Source: Chloroflexota bacterium
Lineage (GTDB): Bacteria > Chloroflexota > Anaerolineae > Aggregatilineales > Phototrophicaceae
Reading direction: 5' to 3'
DNA length: 51,083 bases
NCBI GenBank assembly: GCA_028875245.1
Contig: JAPPEU010000058.1
Coordinates: forward strand, 1-51,083
Shown: positions 26,207 through 33,845 of the stretch, in pieces
Numbering within the stretch: the first letter of the stretch is position 1
How the letters are laid out: the number at the start of each line of letters is the position of its first letter
The notes under the pieces: model-generated
What the model was told of the DNA's origin: nothing
What the model saw: the letters and a program-made list of their open reading frames with translations, nothing else
Database searches by the model: none
Translations under genes and position numbers: made by a program

Positions 26207-26779
26207 ATGGCTATTCAAGAGCGGCTGTACACGGTGGACGATGTCTGGCGGCTTTCACAGCTGCCCGAGAATGAACTCAAGCGATTCTATCTGATAGACG
26301 GGGAGTTGTTTTGGGACATGCCGCCTGGATATACGCACGGAAATCTCGCGGGACACATTTTCCGCTACCTGTTGAACTATGCCGAAGCGCATGACCTGGG
26401 GGATGGCAGCGTCGAATCCGGCTATTTTCCCGCCGATGACCGCCATACCTTGCTTGGCCCCGATGTCGCTTTCATCCGCAAGGAAAATGTCCCGCCGGCG
26501 GATCATGAAAAATTTGTCCCGCGTATGCCCGACTTGGCGGTTGAGATCTCGTCCCCGAGCAATACGGTCGCCGAGTTGCGGCGGAAAGCGGCGGTGTATC
26601 TGGCGAATGGCACAGAATTAGTATGGCTTGTGCTGCCCGAGCAGGCCGGCGTCGAGGTTTGGCGCATAGGACCCGATGGCGAGCCAGCCAGCGAGATTGT
26701 CGCGCGCGATGGCAGCTTGAGTGGCGAGCAGGTCTTGCCCGGCTTCACGCTGGATTTGCGGCGTCTCTTCCCCAGCTAA
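26207..26779 (+). CDS. Uma2 family nuclease-like protein (tandem pair B, copy 1)
   Basis: This 190-residue protein begins MAIQERLYTVDDVWRLSQLP and contains YLIDGELFWDMPPGY, GPDVAFIRKENV and PDLAVEISSPSN, the acidic motifs of the Uma2 PD-(D/E)XK-like fold, then RRKAAVYLANGTELVWLVLP. It is nearly identical to copy 2 except residues about 39-74. A TATACT -10-like box lies at 26169-26174, 33 nt before the start. The stop codon overlaps the relic of ilvD that starts the next unit. Confidence 0.9.
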   Translation: MAIQERLYTVDDVWRLSQLPENELKRFYLIDGELFWDMPPGYTHGNLAGHIFRYLLNYAEAHDLGDGSVESGYFPADDRHTLLGPDVAFIRKENVPPADHEKFVPRMPDLAVEISSPSNTVAELRRKAAVYLANGTELVWLVLPEQAGVEVWRIGPDGEPASEIVARDGSLSGEQVLPGFTLDLRRLFPS

Positions 26780-26862
26780 AACTTCGGCTGCCAGACTGGA
26801 CCGGCCGGATCCCTTCCACGCGGGAAGTCGCAACCCTGCGGCGCTTGATTGGCGTTGCCCAT
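26776..26862 (-). pseudogene. Relic of the ilvD 3' end, copy 2
   Basis: This is the same duplicated dehydratase end as at 26059. Minus-strand reading again gives GRDPAGPVWQPKF and a stop. It starts inside the stop codon of the preceding Uma2 gene, reproducing the junction found at the real ilvD end (27493-27496). Confidence 0.75.
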
Positions 26863-26923
26863 AATCCAATTGACGTAGATTGCGTTATACTCGTATCAAG
26901 AGAGCAACTTTCCTGAGGCAAAC

Positions 26924-27496
26924 ATGGCGATACAAGAGCGGCTGTATACGGTGGACGATGTCTGGCGGCTTTCGCAGCTGCCCGAGAATGAACTCAAGCG
27001 ATTCTATCTCATAGACGGGGAGTTGTTTTGGGACATGGCGCCAGGATACAGGCATGGACGACTCGAAATTCTCATCGGACATCACTTGTTGGTTCACGCC
27101 GAAGAACATGATTTGGGCGAAGTCACCGGCGAAGTCGGCTATTATCCCGCCGATGACCGCCATACCTTGCTTGGCCCCGATGTTGCTTTCATCCGCAAGG
27201 AAAATGTCCCGCCGGCGGATCATGAAAAATTTGTCCCGCGTATGCCCGACTTGGCGGTTGAGATCTCGTCCCCGAGCAATACGGTCGCCGAGTTGCGGCG
27301 GAAAGCGGCGGTGTATCTGGCGAATGGCACAGAATTAGTATGGCTTGTGCTGCCCGAGCAGGCCGGCGTCGAGGTTTGGCGCATAGGACCCGATGGCGAG
27401 CCAGCCAGCGAGATTGTCGCGCGCGATGGCAGCTTGAGTGGCGAGCAGGTCTTGCCCGGCTTCACGCTGGATTTGCGGCGTCTCTTCCCCAGCTAA
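26924..27496 (+). CDS. Uma2 family nuclease-like protein (tandem pair B, copy 2)
   Basis: The protein has 190 residues with the same start and the same last about 115 residues as copy 1. The middle block (APGYRHGRLEILIGHHLL, then HAEEHDLGEVTGEVGYY) is distinct and closer in parts to the Uma2 protein at 3785. That pattern suggests gene conversion outside, or allele exchange inside, the block. The TAA stop overlaps the stop of the convergent dehydratase gene by 3 bp. Confidence 0.9.
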   Translation: MAIQERLYTVDDVWRLSQLPENELKRFYLIDGELFWDMAPGYRHGRLEILIGHHLLVHAEEHDLGEVTGEVGYYPADDRHTLLGPDVAFIRKENVPPADHEKFVPRMPDLAVEISSPSNTVAELRRKAAVYLANGTELVWLVLPEQAGVEVWRIGPDGEPASEIVARDGSLSGEQVLPGFTLDLRRLFPS

Positions 27497-29211
27497 AACT
27501 TCGGCTGCCAGACCGGACCGGCCGGATCCCGCCCGCGCAGAAAATCGAAATCACAGCCCAGCGGCGCCTGGTTGACGCTGCGCAGGTAAAGCTGGCCGTA
27601 ACCGCGCTCGTAAGCCGGCGGCGGCGGGGACCATTGCGCGCGGCGCTCCGCCAATTCCGCTTCCGAAACGTGCAGCTGCAAGCGGCGCTCGGCCACATTC
27701 AGTTCGATCTCATCGCCATCGCGGACGAGGGCCAGCGCTCCGCCGATGGCCGCTTCCGGCGCGACATGCAGGACGATCGTGCCATAGGAGGTGCCGCTCA
27801 TGCGGGCGTCGGAGATGCGGACCATATCGCGCAGCCCTTGTTTCAGCAGCTTGCGCGGGATGGGCAGGTTGCCGATTTCGGGCATGCCGGGGCCACCGAT
27901 GGGACCGGCGTTCTGCAGCACGAGCACATGATTGGGCGTCACATCGAGCGCGGGGTCGTGGATGCGCGCTTTGACATCGTCGGCGTCTTTGAAGACGAGG
28001 GCGGGGCCGCGGTGCTGGCAAAGCGCGGGACTGGCCGCGGCATGTTTGATGACCGCGCCGTCGGGGGCCAGGTTGCCGCGCAGGATGCTCAAGCCGCCCT
28101 CCGGCGCGAGCGGATCGTCCAGCGGCCGGATGATATCGCGATTGCTGACCACGGCGCCCGCGACATTTTCTGCCAGCGTCCGCCCGGTCACGGTGAGGGC
28201 GTCGCCATGCAGCAGGGGCAGCAGCGCATTCAGCACGGCGGGGATGCCGCCGGCGTAGAAGAGGTCTTCCATTTGATACTCGCCGCTGGGGCGCATGTTG
28301 GCGATGAGGGGACTGCGGCGGCTGATCTCGTCGAAACGCGCGAGGGGCAGGTCGACGCCGACGCGGCCGGCGATGGCGGGGAGGTGGACGATGGCGTTGG
28401 TGCTGCCGCCGACGGCGTTGAGCAAGGTGATGGCATTGTCGAAGGCGGCGGCGGTCAAGATCTGCGACGGGCGGATATCGCGCTCGACCAGGTCGACGAT
28501 CTGCCGGCCGGCGGCCTGTGCCAGCTGGGTGCGGCGCGAGTCGCTCGCCGGTGTGGCGCCATTGCCCGGCAGAGCCATGCCCAAGGCTTCCATCAGCGAA
28601 TTCATGGTCGAGGCCGTGCCCATGACCATGCAGTGGCCGGCGCTGCGCACCAGGTTAGCCTCAACCGCCTTGTAGGTCTCGGCGCTGATCGCCCCCGCTT
28701 CGTACTCGGCGGTGTATCGGCGGCAATCGGTGCAGGCGCCGAGGATCTCGCCTTGGTAATGCCCGTTGAGCATGGGTCCGCCGCTGACCATGATGGCGGG
28801 CAGATCGGCGCTGGCGGCGCCCATGAGCGCGGCGGGGGTGGTTTTGTCGCAATTGGTGAGCAGGACGACGCCGCTGAGCGGATTGCCGCGGATCATCTCT
28901 TCGGTATCCATGGCGGCCAGGTTGCGGCAGAGCATGGAGGTCGGGCTGAGATAGATCTCGCCGAGGGAGATGGTCGGAAATTCGAGCGGGAAGCCGCCGG
29001 CCTGCAGCACGCCCCGTTTGACCGCTTCACTCAGTGCGCGCAAGTGGCTGTTGCAATGGTTGAGCTCGCTGTAGGTGTTGCAGATGCCGATGAGCGGGCG
29101 GGCCATGTCGGCGCTTTCGAAGCCCATGGCGGCGGTGAAGGCGCGGCGAGTCAACCCGGCGACGCCCTCGGCGCGGAAGAAGTCTTGGGAGCGGGAGGCG
29201 GAATTGGACAT
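27493..29211 (-). CDS. IlvD/Edd family dehydratase, probably a sugar-acid dehydratase
   Basis: The 572-residue protein has the three iron-sulfur cysteines of the family: C53 (NTYSELNHCNSH), C121 (LTNCDKTTPA) and C194 (GHCMVMGTASTM). The GGSTNAIVHLPAIAGR and DARMSGTSYGT blocks are also conserved. The opening RPLIGICNTYSEL and the extra C-terminal part resemble the pentonate/arabonate dehydratase branch rather than biosynthetic IlvD. It would dehydrate an aldonic acid to a 2-keto-3-deoxy acid in the cytoplasm, fitting the Gfo/Idh/MocA dehydrogenases nearby. Its 3' end has been copied twice into the Uma2 array. Confidence 0.9.
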   Translation of the reverse strand: MSNSASRSQDFFRAEGVAGLTRRAFTAAMGFESADMARPLIGICNTYSELNHCNSHLRALSEAVKRGVLQAGGFPLEFPTISLGEIYLSPTSMLCRNLAAMDTEEMIRGNPLSGVVLLTNCDKTTPAALMGAASADLPAIMVSGGPMLNGHYQGEILGACTDCRRYTAEYEAGAISAETYKAVEANLVRSAGHCMVMGTASTMNSLMEALGMALPGNGATPASDSRRTQLAQAAGRQIVDLVERDIRPSQILTAAAFDNAITLLNAVGGSTNAIVHLPAIAGRVGVDLPLARFDEISRRSPLIANMRPSGEYQMEDLFYAGGIPAVLNALLPLLHGDALTVTGRTLAENVAGAVVSNRDIIRPLDDPLAPEGGLSILRGNLAPDGAVIKHAAASPALCQHRGPALVFKDADDVKARIHDPALDVTPNHVLVLQNAGPIGGPGMPEIGNLPIPRKLLKQGLRDMVRISDARMSGTSYGTIVLHVAPEAAIGGALALVRDGDEIELNVAERRLQLHVSEAELAERRAQWSPPPPAYERGYGQLYLRSVNQAPLGCDFDFLRGRDPAGPVWQPKF

Positions 29212-29273
29212 TGGGGGCTGCCTTTTCTGTTTTGAACACAGAGGACGCAGAGAGCAAATCGCAAATGAGCCGA

Positions 29274-29303
29274 CTGTAGGGGCGAGACAAGTCTCGCCCG
29301 CGC
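29274..29303. repeat. GAGAC/GTCTC palindromic repeat
   Basis: CTGTAGGGGCGAGAC and GTCTCGCCC form a GGGCGAGAC-AA-GTCTCGCCC-type stem. The copy inside the propeller gene (41133-41160) differs by two bases that compensate each other in the stem. The inverse copy is at 34011-34039. Confidence 0.8.
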
Positions 29304-29415
29304 ATGAACAGTAAAGCGCGGCAATTTTGACAGCCTAACACAGCGCCATTATACTGGATTGAAACACACGGGGAGAAACACAATAGCCGCGACTTCAGAT
29401 ATTCGCTTCAAACGC

Positions 29416-29661
29416 ATGCAGCGGGAGTATGAAAATCTGCACGACACTCAGGATGAGACCTTGGACAAGGTGGACAGCATTGAAGCGGCGCTCTTGGGCT
29501 TGACCGAGATAGTCGCGGAGAATCGAGAGCGGCTTGAGCGAGTGGAAGGCGCAGTCGCGGAAAACACAAGACAGATCACGGATTTGCATGAGAAGATGGA
29601 CCGGCTCATGACGCACCTGGACGTGCCGCCCAAGCCGCCGGCCGGCTTTGTGAAGGAGTGA
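29416..29661 (+). CDS. Small coiled-coil protein, start uncertain
   Basis: The only ATG is at 29416, giving 81 residues; it has no ribosome site. A good GGGAG lies at 29370-29374, 8 nt before an in-frame ATA (29383), and an in-frame TTG at 29359 precedes that site. The true start may be the ATA, giving 92 residues. The product is a long amphipathic helix with heptads (VDSIEAALLGLTEIVAENRE, then VEGAVAENTRQITDLHEKMD). It is probably a soluble oligomer. Similar small coiled-coil genes are common beside mobile and defence genes, but function is unknown. Confidence 0.55.
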   Translation: MQREYENLHDTQDETLDKVDSIEAALLGLTEIVAENRERLERVEGAVAENTRQITDLHEKMDRLMTHLDVPPKPPAGFVKE

Positions 29662-29749
29662 GCGTCAACGATTCAGCAGCAGAGGCACAGAGAGCAAAGA
29701 CGTTTCTTCACCGCGAAGGTGTGCAAAAGCTATAGAGTTAGTAAGTTAT

Positions 29750-30700
29750 TCAGTATGGTGAATCTTCGAACACCCTAATGAAGTGTCTCCATAGACATTC
29801 GGCAGTCTTATCAGCTGTGCATATTCGGCATTCGTCTTGCTGATTAAACATTCTCAAACCTAGCGTAAACTCCAATGCTAGATTTCCGTTAAGCGAAGCC
29901 ACTTGTGCAAGTTCATTGTACGAGTTCATGTTAAAATGGTGCATACGCCCGTGCGCCTCAAAATATGCAATTCCATGCAATCCGACGTTGTTACTGATCC
30001 AAATGGTGCAACTCTGCTGTATTTCACCATTGAGGAATAACTGACAATGAAAACGCGTGTTTGATTCATCTCGTATCCTGGTTTGAATTCGAGTATCAGT
30101 GCTTTCAGATTCGCTAAGCGCGCGACCGAAATAATCACGGATTTTTCTCAGCGCCTCATAAAGAAAATCCTCCTTTTCCATATCCGTATGTTCGCGCTTG
30201 ATTCTAGGTATTGGAATTTGAGTCTGCGAGGATGTTGGAAATCCAATCGGTCCTCCACCTAGCCTCTCCCAATGAGATGGTATCTTGTCGCGGCTCATTG
30301 GCTTTGGATCCGCTAGCGCACGGGTCAATTTCGCTCCTGCAACTGGTGTGTCATCAAATAAAACATACTGGATTGTGTTTATTGGATAAGGAATCTCAAT
30401 ATCCGGCGTGAACGCAACAGTTAAGATAGGTTTCTGAGATAATGCTGCATGCTGCAATTCTTTCAGGCACCATTCAGATTGCAGAGAATATTCCGTGATA
30501 ACGAATAGGAGTATTTCACAACGGTCTATCTCGAATTGAATTTGGCCTCTCCAGTCTCTTCCGCCGTGTAGATCGTAAACGAATTGCCAACTCCTCTGTC
30601 CGCCGTGCCTGACTATTTCTTCAAGCGTGGCGACTTTTTCTTTATCTTCCTTGGCATAGCTGATAAAGATGTTCAAGCACAACTCTCCTGTCAAATTCAC
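29750..30700 (-). CDS. TIR domain protein with an unassigned C-terminal domain
   Basis: Residues about 9-128 form a TIR domain: IFISYAKEDKEKV, FVYDLHGGRDW, ILLFVITEYSLQSEWCLKEL and KPILTVAF. E81 in CLKEL is the likely catalytic glutamate of NAD-cleaving TIR domains. Residues about 165-316 form a second domain I do not recognise (FHCQLFLNGEIQQSCTIWIS, later LEFTLGLRMFNQQDECRIC). The gene is AT-rich: one 60-base line (30001) has 24 G/C. It stands alone, with a restriction-modification remnant next to it, so a defence role through NAD depletion or signalling is plausible but unproven. Confidence 0.82.
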   Translation of the reverse strand: MNLTGELCLNIFISYAKEDKEKVATLEEIVRHGGQRSWQFVYDLHGGRDWRGQIQFEIDRCEILLFVITEYSLQSEWCLKELQHAALSQKPILTVAFTPDIEIPYPINTIQYVLFDDTPVAGAKLTRALADPKPMSRDKIPSHWERLGGGPIGFPTSSQTQIPIPRIKREHTDMEKEDFLYEALRKIRDYFGRALSESESTDTRIQTRIRDESNTRFHCQLFLNGEIQQSCTIWISNNVGLHGIAYFEAHGRMHHFNMNSYNELAQVASLNGNLALEFTLGLRMFNQQDECRICTADKTAECLWRHFIRVFEDSPY

Positions 30701-30778
30701 CGGCTTTCATTTTATCACAGGTGTTCGTCGGTCAAGACAAATTCCTTTATGTTTTGTGCCTCTGTGGTATATTCTGAC

Positions 30779-30892
30779 TCACCCACCCTCCACAACCCCC
30801 ACCTCAACCCCGCTCAACCCATACAGCCGATACACCAGCCCGTCAATCTTCCGGTCCACCGCCTCAATCCGCTGCATGAGGGCGGTCGTCTT
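30779..30892 (-). pseudogene. C-terminal remnant of a type IIG-like restriction/methylase gene
   Basis: The minus strand reads KTTALMQRIEAVDRKIDGLV followed by YRLYGLSGVEVGVVEGG and a stop. This matches the typical C-terminal tail of Eco57I/type IIG-like restriction-methylase proteins (IDxLVYxLYGL, then VEG). Nothing upstream continues such a protein; the adjacent sequence is the end of the ADP-ribosylglycohydrolase gene. It is therefore a deletion remnant. Confidence 0.6.
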
Positions 30893-30935
30893 GTTTAACG
30901 CTATTCGATTTAATGGGGAACGATGAGCGACAGTC

Positions 30936-32081
30936 TTAGCCACTCAGCGCCGCAAACGCGTCGCGCCGAGCCTCCGCCGCCGCCAGCTGCCGGGCTTGCA
31001 GCACCCGCGTCAGATTGGCCAGGTCATCGGCGATGGGCATGAGGTCGATGCGGTTGGCTGTATTGATCTGCTCGACCCATTCGGGGCGCAGGGCGTCGAT
31101 GCCGTGCAGGGCGCCGGCGATCGCCCCGCCCATGCCGGCGATGGAGTCGTTGTCGCGGCCGTAGTTGGTCGCGCCCATGATCGTGCCTTCGAAGTCGCCG
31201 CCAGTGACGACCAGGAAGCCGAGCGCGACCGGCACTTCTTCGATGCTGTGGGAGCGGCTGGGCGTCCAGTCGTCGCTGCCGTTGCCGCGTTCGGTTTTGG
31301 CGTCATCGGGCGAGGTGTCGAATTCGCGCATGACAGCGCGCAGGGGAGCGATGGCTTCGCGCCAGTCGGTCAGGGTGCTGGCTTTGTCGGCGATGGCGGC
31401 GATGCAATCGGCGGTGCCTTCTTTGGCGACGGTGAGGGCGGCGTCGATGATGGAGCTGACCGATGCGTCCGGCTTGAAGGCTTCGGCGACGCAGGCTGCC
31501 TGGACGGCGGCCGCTTCCAGCCCAAAGCTGACCTGGTGCGGGCTGAGGACATCGACCGCTTCTCGGTAAGCGCCGAGCGGATCGCAGGCGTTGATGATGC
31601 CAATGGGCGCGGCGTACATGGCGGCGCCGCAGTTGACCATGTTGCCGACGCCGGCGTAACGGGGGTCGGCATTGGCCAGCCAGCGGATGAAGAGCCACTT
31701 CTCGGGGTAGAACAGGCGCTCGGCTAGCGGCATCTCGCGCCCGCGGTCGGGGATCCAGCGGGTTTCGTAGCCGATCATGGGGCCGATGCGGCGGAAATAT
31801 TCGTGGGCGTCGAGGTGGTCGCCATGCTCGATGTAGCAGCGGCTGAGCAGCTGCACCATGTGGCTGTCGTCGGTGTAGCGGCCATCGCCGCGGCCGCTGG
31901 TGTCGTCGGGGCCGTCCCAGGCTTCGACCAGGTCGGTGATGTAGCCGTAGCGCGCGCGAATCTCAGCGGGCATGCGCCACTCGGCGACGCCGCCCATGGC
32001 ATCGCCAATCGCGCCGCCGTAAAGGCAGCCCTGGATTTTCTTCAATAGGAGATCAGATGAATCCTTCATAGGCCTATACAT
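30936..32081 (-). CDS. ADP-ribosylglycohydrolase family protein
   Basis: The 381-residue protein has the family's metal-binding motifs: GAIGDAMGGVAEW near the N-terminus, YTDDSHMVQLL, and GRDNDSIAGMGGAIAGAL near the C-terminus. Such enzymes remove ADP-ribose from protein or nucleotide targets with two magnesium ions, though many members act on unknown substrates. It starts 2 bp after the stop of the small membrane-protein gene at 32084, so they form an operon. An alternative ATG four codons in (32069) is possible. The TIR gene downstream on the same strand also concerns ADP-ribose chemistry, an association only. Confidence 0.88.
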   Translation of the reverse strand: MYRPMKDSSDLLLKKIQGCLYGGAIGDAMGGVAEWRMPAEIRARYGYITDLVEAWDGPDDTSGRGDGRYTDDSHMVQLLSRCYIEHGDHLDAHEYFRRIGPMIGYETRWIPDRGREMPLAERLFYPEKWLFIRWLANADPRYAGVGNMVNCGAAMYAAPIGIINACDPLGAYREAVDVLSPHQVSFGLEAAAVQAACVAEAFKPDASVSSIIDAALTVAKEGTADCIAAIADKASTLTDWREAIAPLRAVMREFDTSPDDAKTERGNGSDDWTPSRSHSIEEVPVALGFLVVTGGDFEGTIMGATNYGRDNDSIAGMGGAIAGALHGIDALRPEWVEQINTANRIDLMPIADDLANLTRVLQARQLAAAEARRDAFAALSG

Positions 32082-32083
32082 CC

Positions 32084-32311
32084 TTATACTCGGTCTGCTT
32101 TCGCATTATTTGGCTTATAGAAAATGAAAGCGGCAATCGGGCCTGCAACGGGGAGCAAGAGTATAATCACCGCCCAGAAAAACATATCGCGTGTTTGTCC
32201 TCCAAGACGATAAATGTGAATCCACGCCGCCACAGGGAGCACCGCGAGTACGATAAAGCCGCATACTGGCACAAGTAAGATAAGAATCTCAGTAGGTCCA
32301 AGGTTAGGCAT
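32084..32311 (-). CDS. Small membrane protein with PLD-nuclease N-terminal-type domain
   Basis: The protein has 75 residues and two membrane helices (ILILLVPVCGFIVLAVLPVA and FFWAVIILLLPVAGPIAAFI) ending in FYKP. The second helix plus IFYKP is the PLDc_N signature. A good ribosome site (AAGGAG) precedes the ATG. These short proteins anchor or accompany membrane complexes; no enzymatic role is known. Operon partner of the ADP-ribosylglycohydrolase gene. Confidence 0.75.
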   Translation of the reverse strand: MPNLGPTEILILLVPVCGFIVLAVLPVAAWIHIYRLGGQTRDMFFWAVIILLLPVAGPIAAFIFYKPNNAKADRV

Positions 32312-32361
32312 TGTGCTCTCCTTTTGGAATTTAGCTACGAACGAAACTTGAGATGCTTTAG

Positions 32362-33447
32362 CTACATAAACCGCACGGAGTAGACGACCGCCAGGTTGTT
32401 CGTGAGGCAGCGCCAGTTGTCGCCGCGGTCATCGGAGACGTAGAAGTTGCCGGCGGTGGTGCCGAAGGCCAAGGTGTCGCCCGCTTTATCCAGCGCGTGG
32501 CGGAAGACAAGATCGTAGCAGTGCTGCTGGGGCAAGCCGGCGCGCAGATCCCGCCAGGTTTCGCCGCCGTCTTCGGTCCGGCAGATGACCAGGGCGCGCT
32601 CGACCGGCACGCGATACTCGGCGCTGACCGCCGGCGCCACCCAGGCGACGCGCTCGTCCTGGTCGTCGACCGTCAGCGCAAAGCCGAAGCCGGCCGGTCC
32701 GCCATTTTTGTCCGAGATATCGCGCCACTGTTGGCCGCTGTCGTCGCTGCGGAAGATGCCGCAGTGGTTCTGCTGCCATAGCACATCGGGGTTGGACGGG
32801 CTGGCGAGGATGATGTGGGGGTCGTGGCCGTGCTCGTGATGGGGATCGGGCAGGTAATCGGCGTAGAGGCCGCGGTTGCGCGCCGCCCAGCTTTCGCCGC
32901 CGTCCCGGCTGACATAGACGCCGCCGACGCTGATGCCGATGGTCAAGTGGCGGCTGTTGCGCGGGTCGACCTGTATGGCAACCGTCCCGGGATGATCGCG
33001 GCCGGCGCCGAACCAGTGCGTATTGCTGGGGTGATGCCAAAGCGTCTCGACCAGTTGAAAGGAATCGCCGCCGTCATCGCTGACGAAGAGGCCGCCGGGG
33101 TCGGTGCCGACATAGAGCCGATTCGGTTCATCGACGCCGCCGGGCTCGATCAGCCAGATGTAATTGGTTTTGGCCGCTATGCTGAAATCGGGCGGGCAAG
33201 CCGCGCCTTCGTAATATTTTGGCGCCTCGACCTCTTCCCAGGTCGCGCCCAAATCACGCGAGCGATGCAGCTTGCCGCCCCAATGCCCATGATCGAGGCT
33301 GACCCAGAGGGTGTCGGTCCGCGGATCGCGGAAGGCGTAGACGACCGGTATCGCTTCGAAATGCGCCGATTCGACTTGCCAGTCGCCGCCGTCGCGGCCC
33401 ATGATGAGCAAGCCCTTGCGCGTGCCGACGAGGAGTTTGTTATGCAA
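32362..33447 (-). CDS. BNR/Asp-box beta-propeller protein (sialidase-like)
   Basis: Start is TTG at 33447 (LHNKLLVGTRKGLLIM). The 361-residue protein has repeated Asp-boxes (S/T-x-D-x-G-x-x-W): SRDLGATW, SDDGGDSF, SRDGGESW, SDDSGQQW, TEDGGETW and SDDRGDNW, one per propeller blade. It lacks a signal peptide, so it is likely cytoplasmic. The catalytic triad of true sialidases is not evident, so sialidase activity is doubtful. The gene follows a MoaD/ThiS-like gene on the same strand, a pairing likely to be functional. A palindromic repeat with a G-rich tail supplies the sequence before the TTG. Confidence 0.85.
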   Translation of the reverse strand: MHNKLLVGTRKGLLIMGRDGGDWQVESAHFEAIPVVYAFRDPRTDTLWVSLDHGHWGGKLHRSRDLGATWEEVEAPKYYEGAACPPDFSIAAKTNYIWLIEPGGVDEPNRLYVGTDPGGLFVSDDGGDSFQLVETLWHHPSNTHWFGAGRDHPGTVAIQVDPRNSRHLTIGISVGGVYVSRDGGESWAARNRGLYADYLPDPHHEHGHDPHIILASPSNPDVLWQQNHCGIFRSDDSGQQWRDISDKNGGPAGFGFALTVDDQDERVAWVAPAVSAEYRVPVERALVICRTEDGGETWRDLRAGLPQQHCYDLVFRHALDKAGDTLAFGTTAGNFYVSDDRGDNWRCLTNNLAVVYSVRFM

Positions 33448-33455
33448 GGCTTACA

Positions 33456-33520
33456 CCCATCCCCTAGCCCCACCCGCCATTTCTATGGCGGGCATCCCCA
33501 AAATGAGGGAAGGGGAAAAA
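33456..33520 (-). repeat. C-rich/G-rich palindromic repeat with nested hairpin before the propeller start
   Basis: Read on the minus strand it runs CCCCTTCCCTCATTTTGGGG, then an inserted stem GCCCGCCAT...ATGGCGGG, then GGGCTAGGGGATGGG, 8 nt before the TTG start. This is the same element and orientation as at 5559-5600 (which lacks the nested stem). Confidence 0.7.
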
Positions 33521-33572
33521 GACTTCAGAATTAGCAATTCGCGAAGCAATGACAACAACCGTAAACGCAAGG

Positions 33573-33845
33573 TTACCCCCCTGAGAGCGCCTGGACAATG
33601 AAGATTCGGGTATCGGCGGAGACGCGGTCAGTGAGGGTCTGTTTGTCGCGCAGGAGTTCATCGCCGACGAAGATATTGACATGTTTGCGCAGGGCGCCTT
33701 GTTCATCGATGATGTAATCGCCGAGCCCGCGCCAGCGCTTGTCTACCGCGGCCACGATCTCGGCGACGGTGGCGGCCTCGATCTCGCATGGGCAGAGGTC
33801 GGGGAAGAAGCGTTTGAGATTGGGTGTGAATTTCACCTGCGCCAT
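33573..33845 (-). CDS. MoaD/ThiS-like ubiquitin-fold sulfur carrier
   Basis: The 90-residue protein (MAQVKFTPNLKRFFPDL...) has the beta-grasp fold pattern and ends exactly in the double glycine VQALSGG required for C-terminal activation. MoaD/ThiS-type proteins accept adenylate and then sulfur at this tail. No MoaE, ThiG or E1-like MoeB/ThiF gene is in the window. It directly precedes the BNR propeller gene on the same strand, so the carrier may act with, or be attached to, that protein or its substrate; this is inference. Confidence 0.88.
   Translation of the reverse strand: MAQVKFTPNLKRFFPDLCPCEIEAATVAEIVAAVDKRWRGLGDYIIDEQGALRKHVNIFVGDELLRDKQTLTDRVSADTRIFIVQALSGG

Larger units (their letters stand above)
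26059..27492 (+). repeat. Tandem direct repeat, 717-bp unit, two units
   Basis: Landmark CTAAAACTTCGGCTGCCAGA occurs at 26059, 26776 and 27493, a period of 717 bp in both steps. Each full unit holds an ilvD 3'-end relic, an upstream region and one Uma2 gene. The third landmark is the true end of ilvD. From about 26429 to 26775 the units are almost identical, while 26321-26428 differs strongly from 27038-27145. Confidence 0.85.

Noticed and set aside
27340..29235. A 631-codon open frame on the plus strand
   Set aside because: It lies opposite the IlvD-type dehydratase, whose cysteines and motifs are intact. The plus-strand translation is Ala/Gly/Arg-rich without domains, the usual antisense shadow in high-GC DNA. 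It also runs through the Uma2 3' end.
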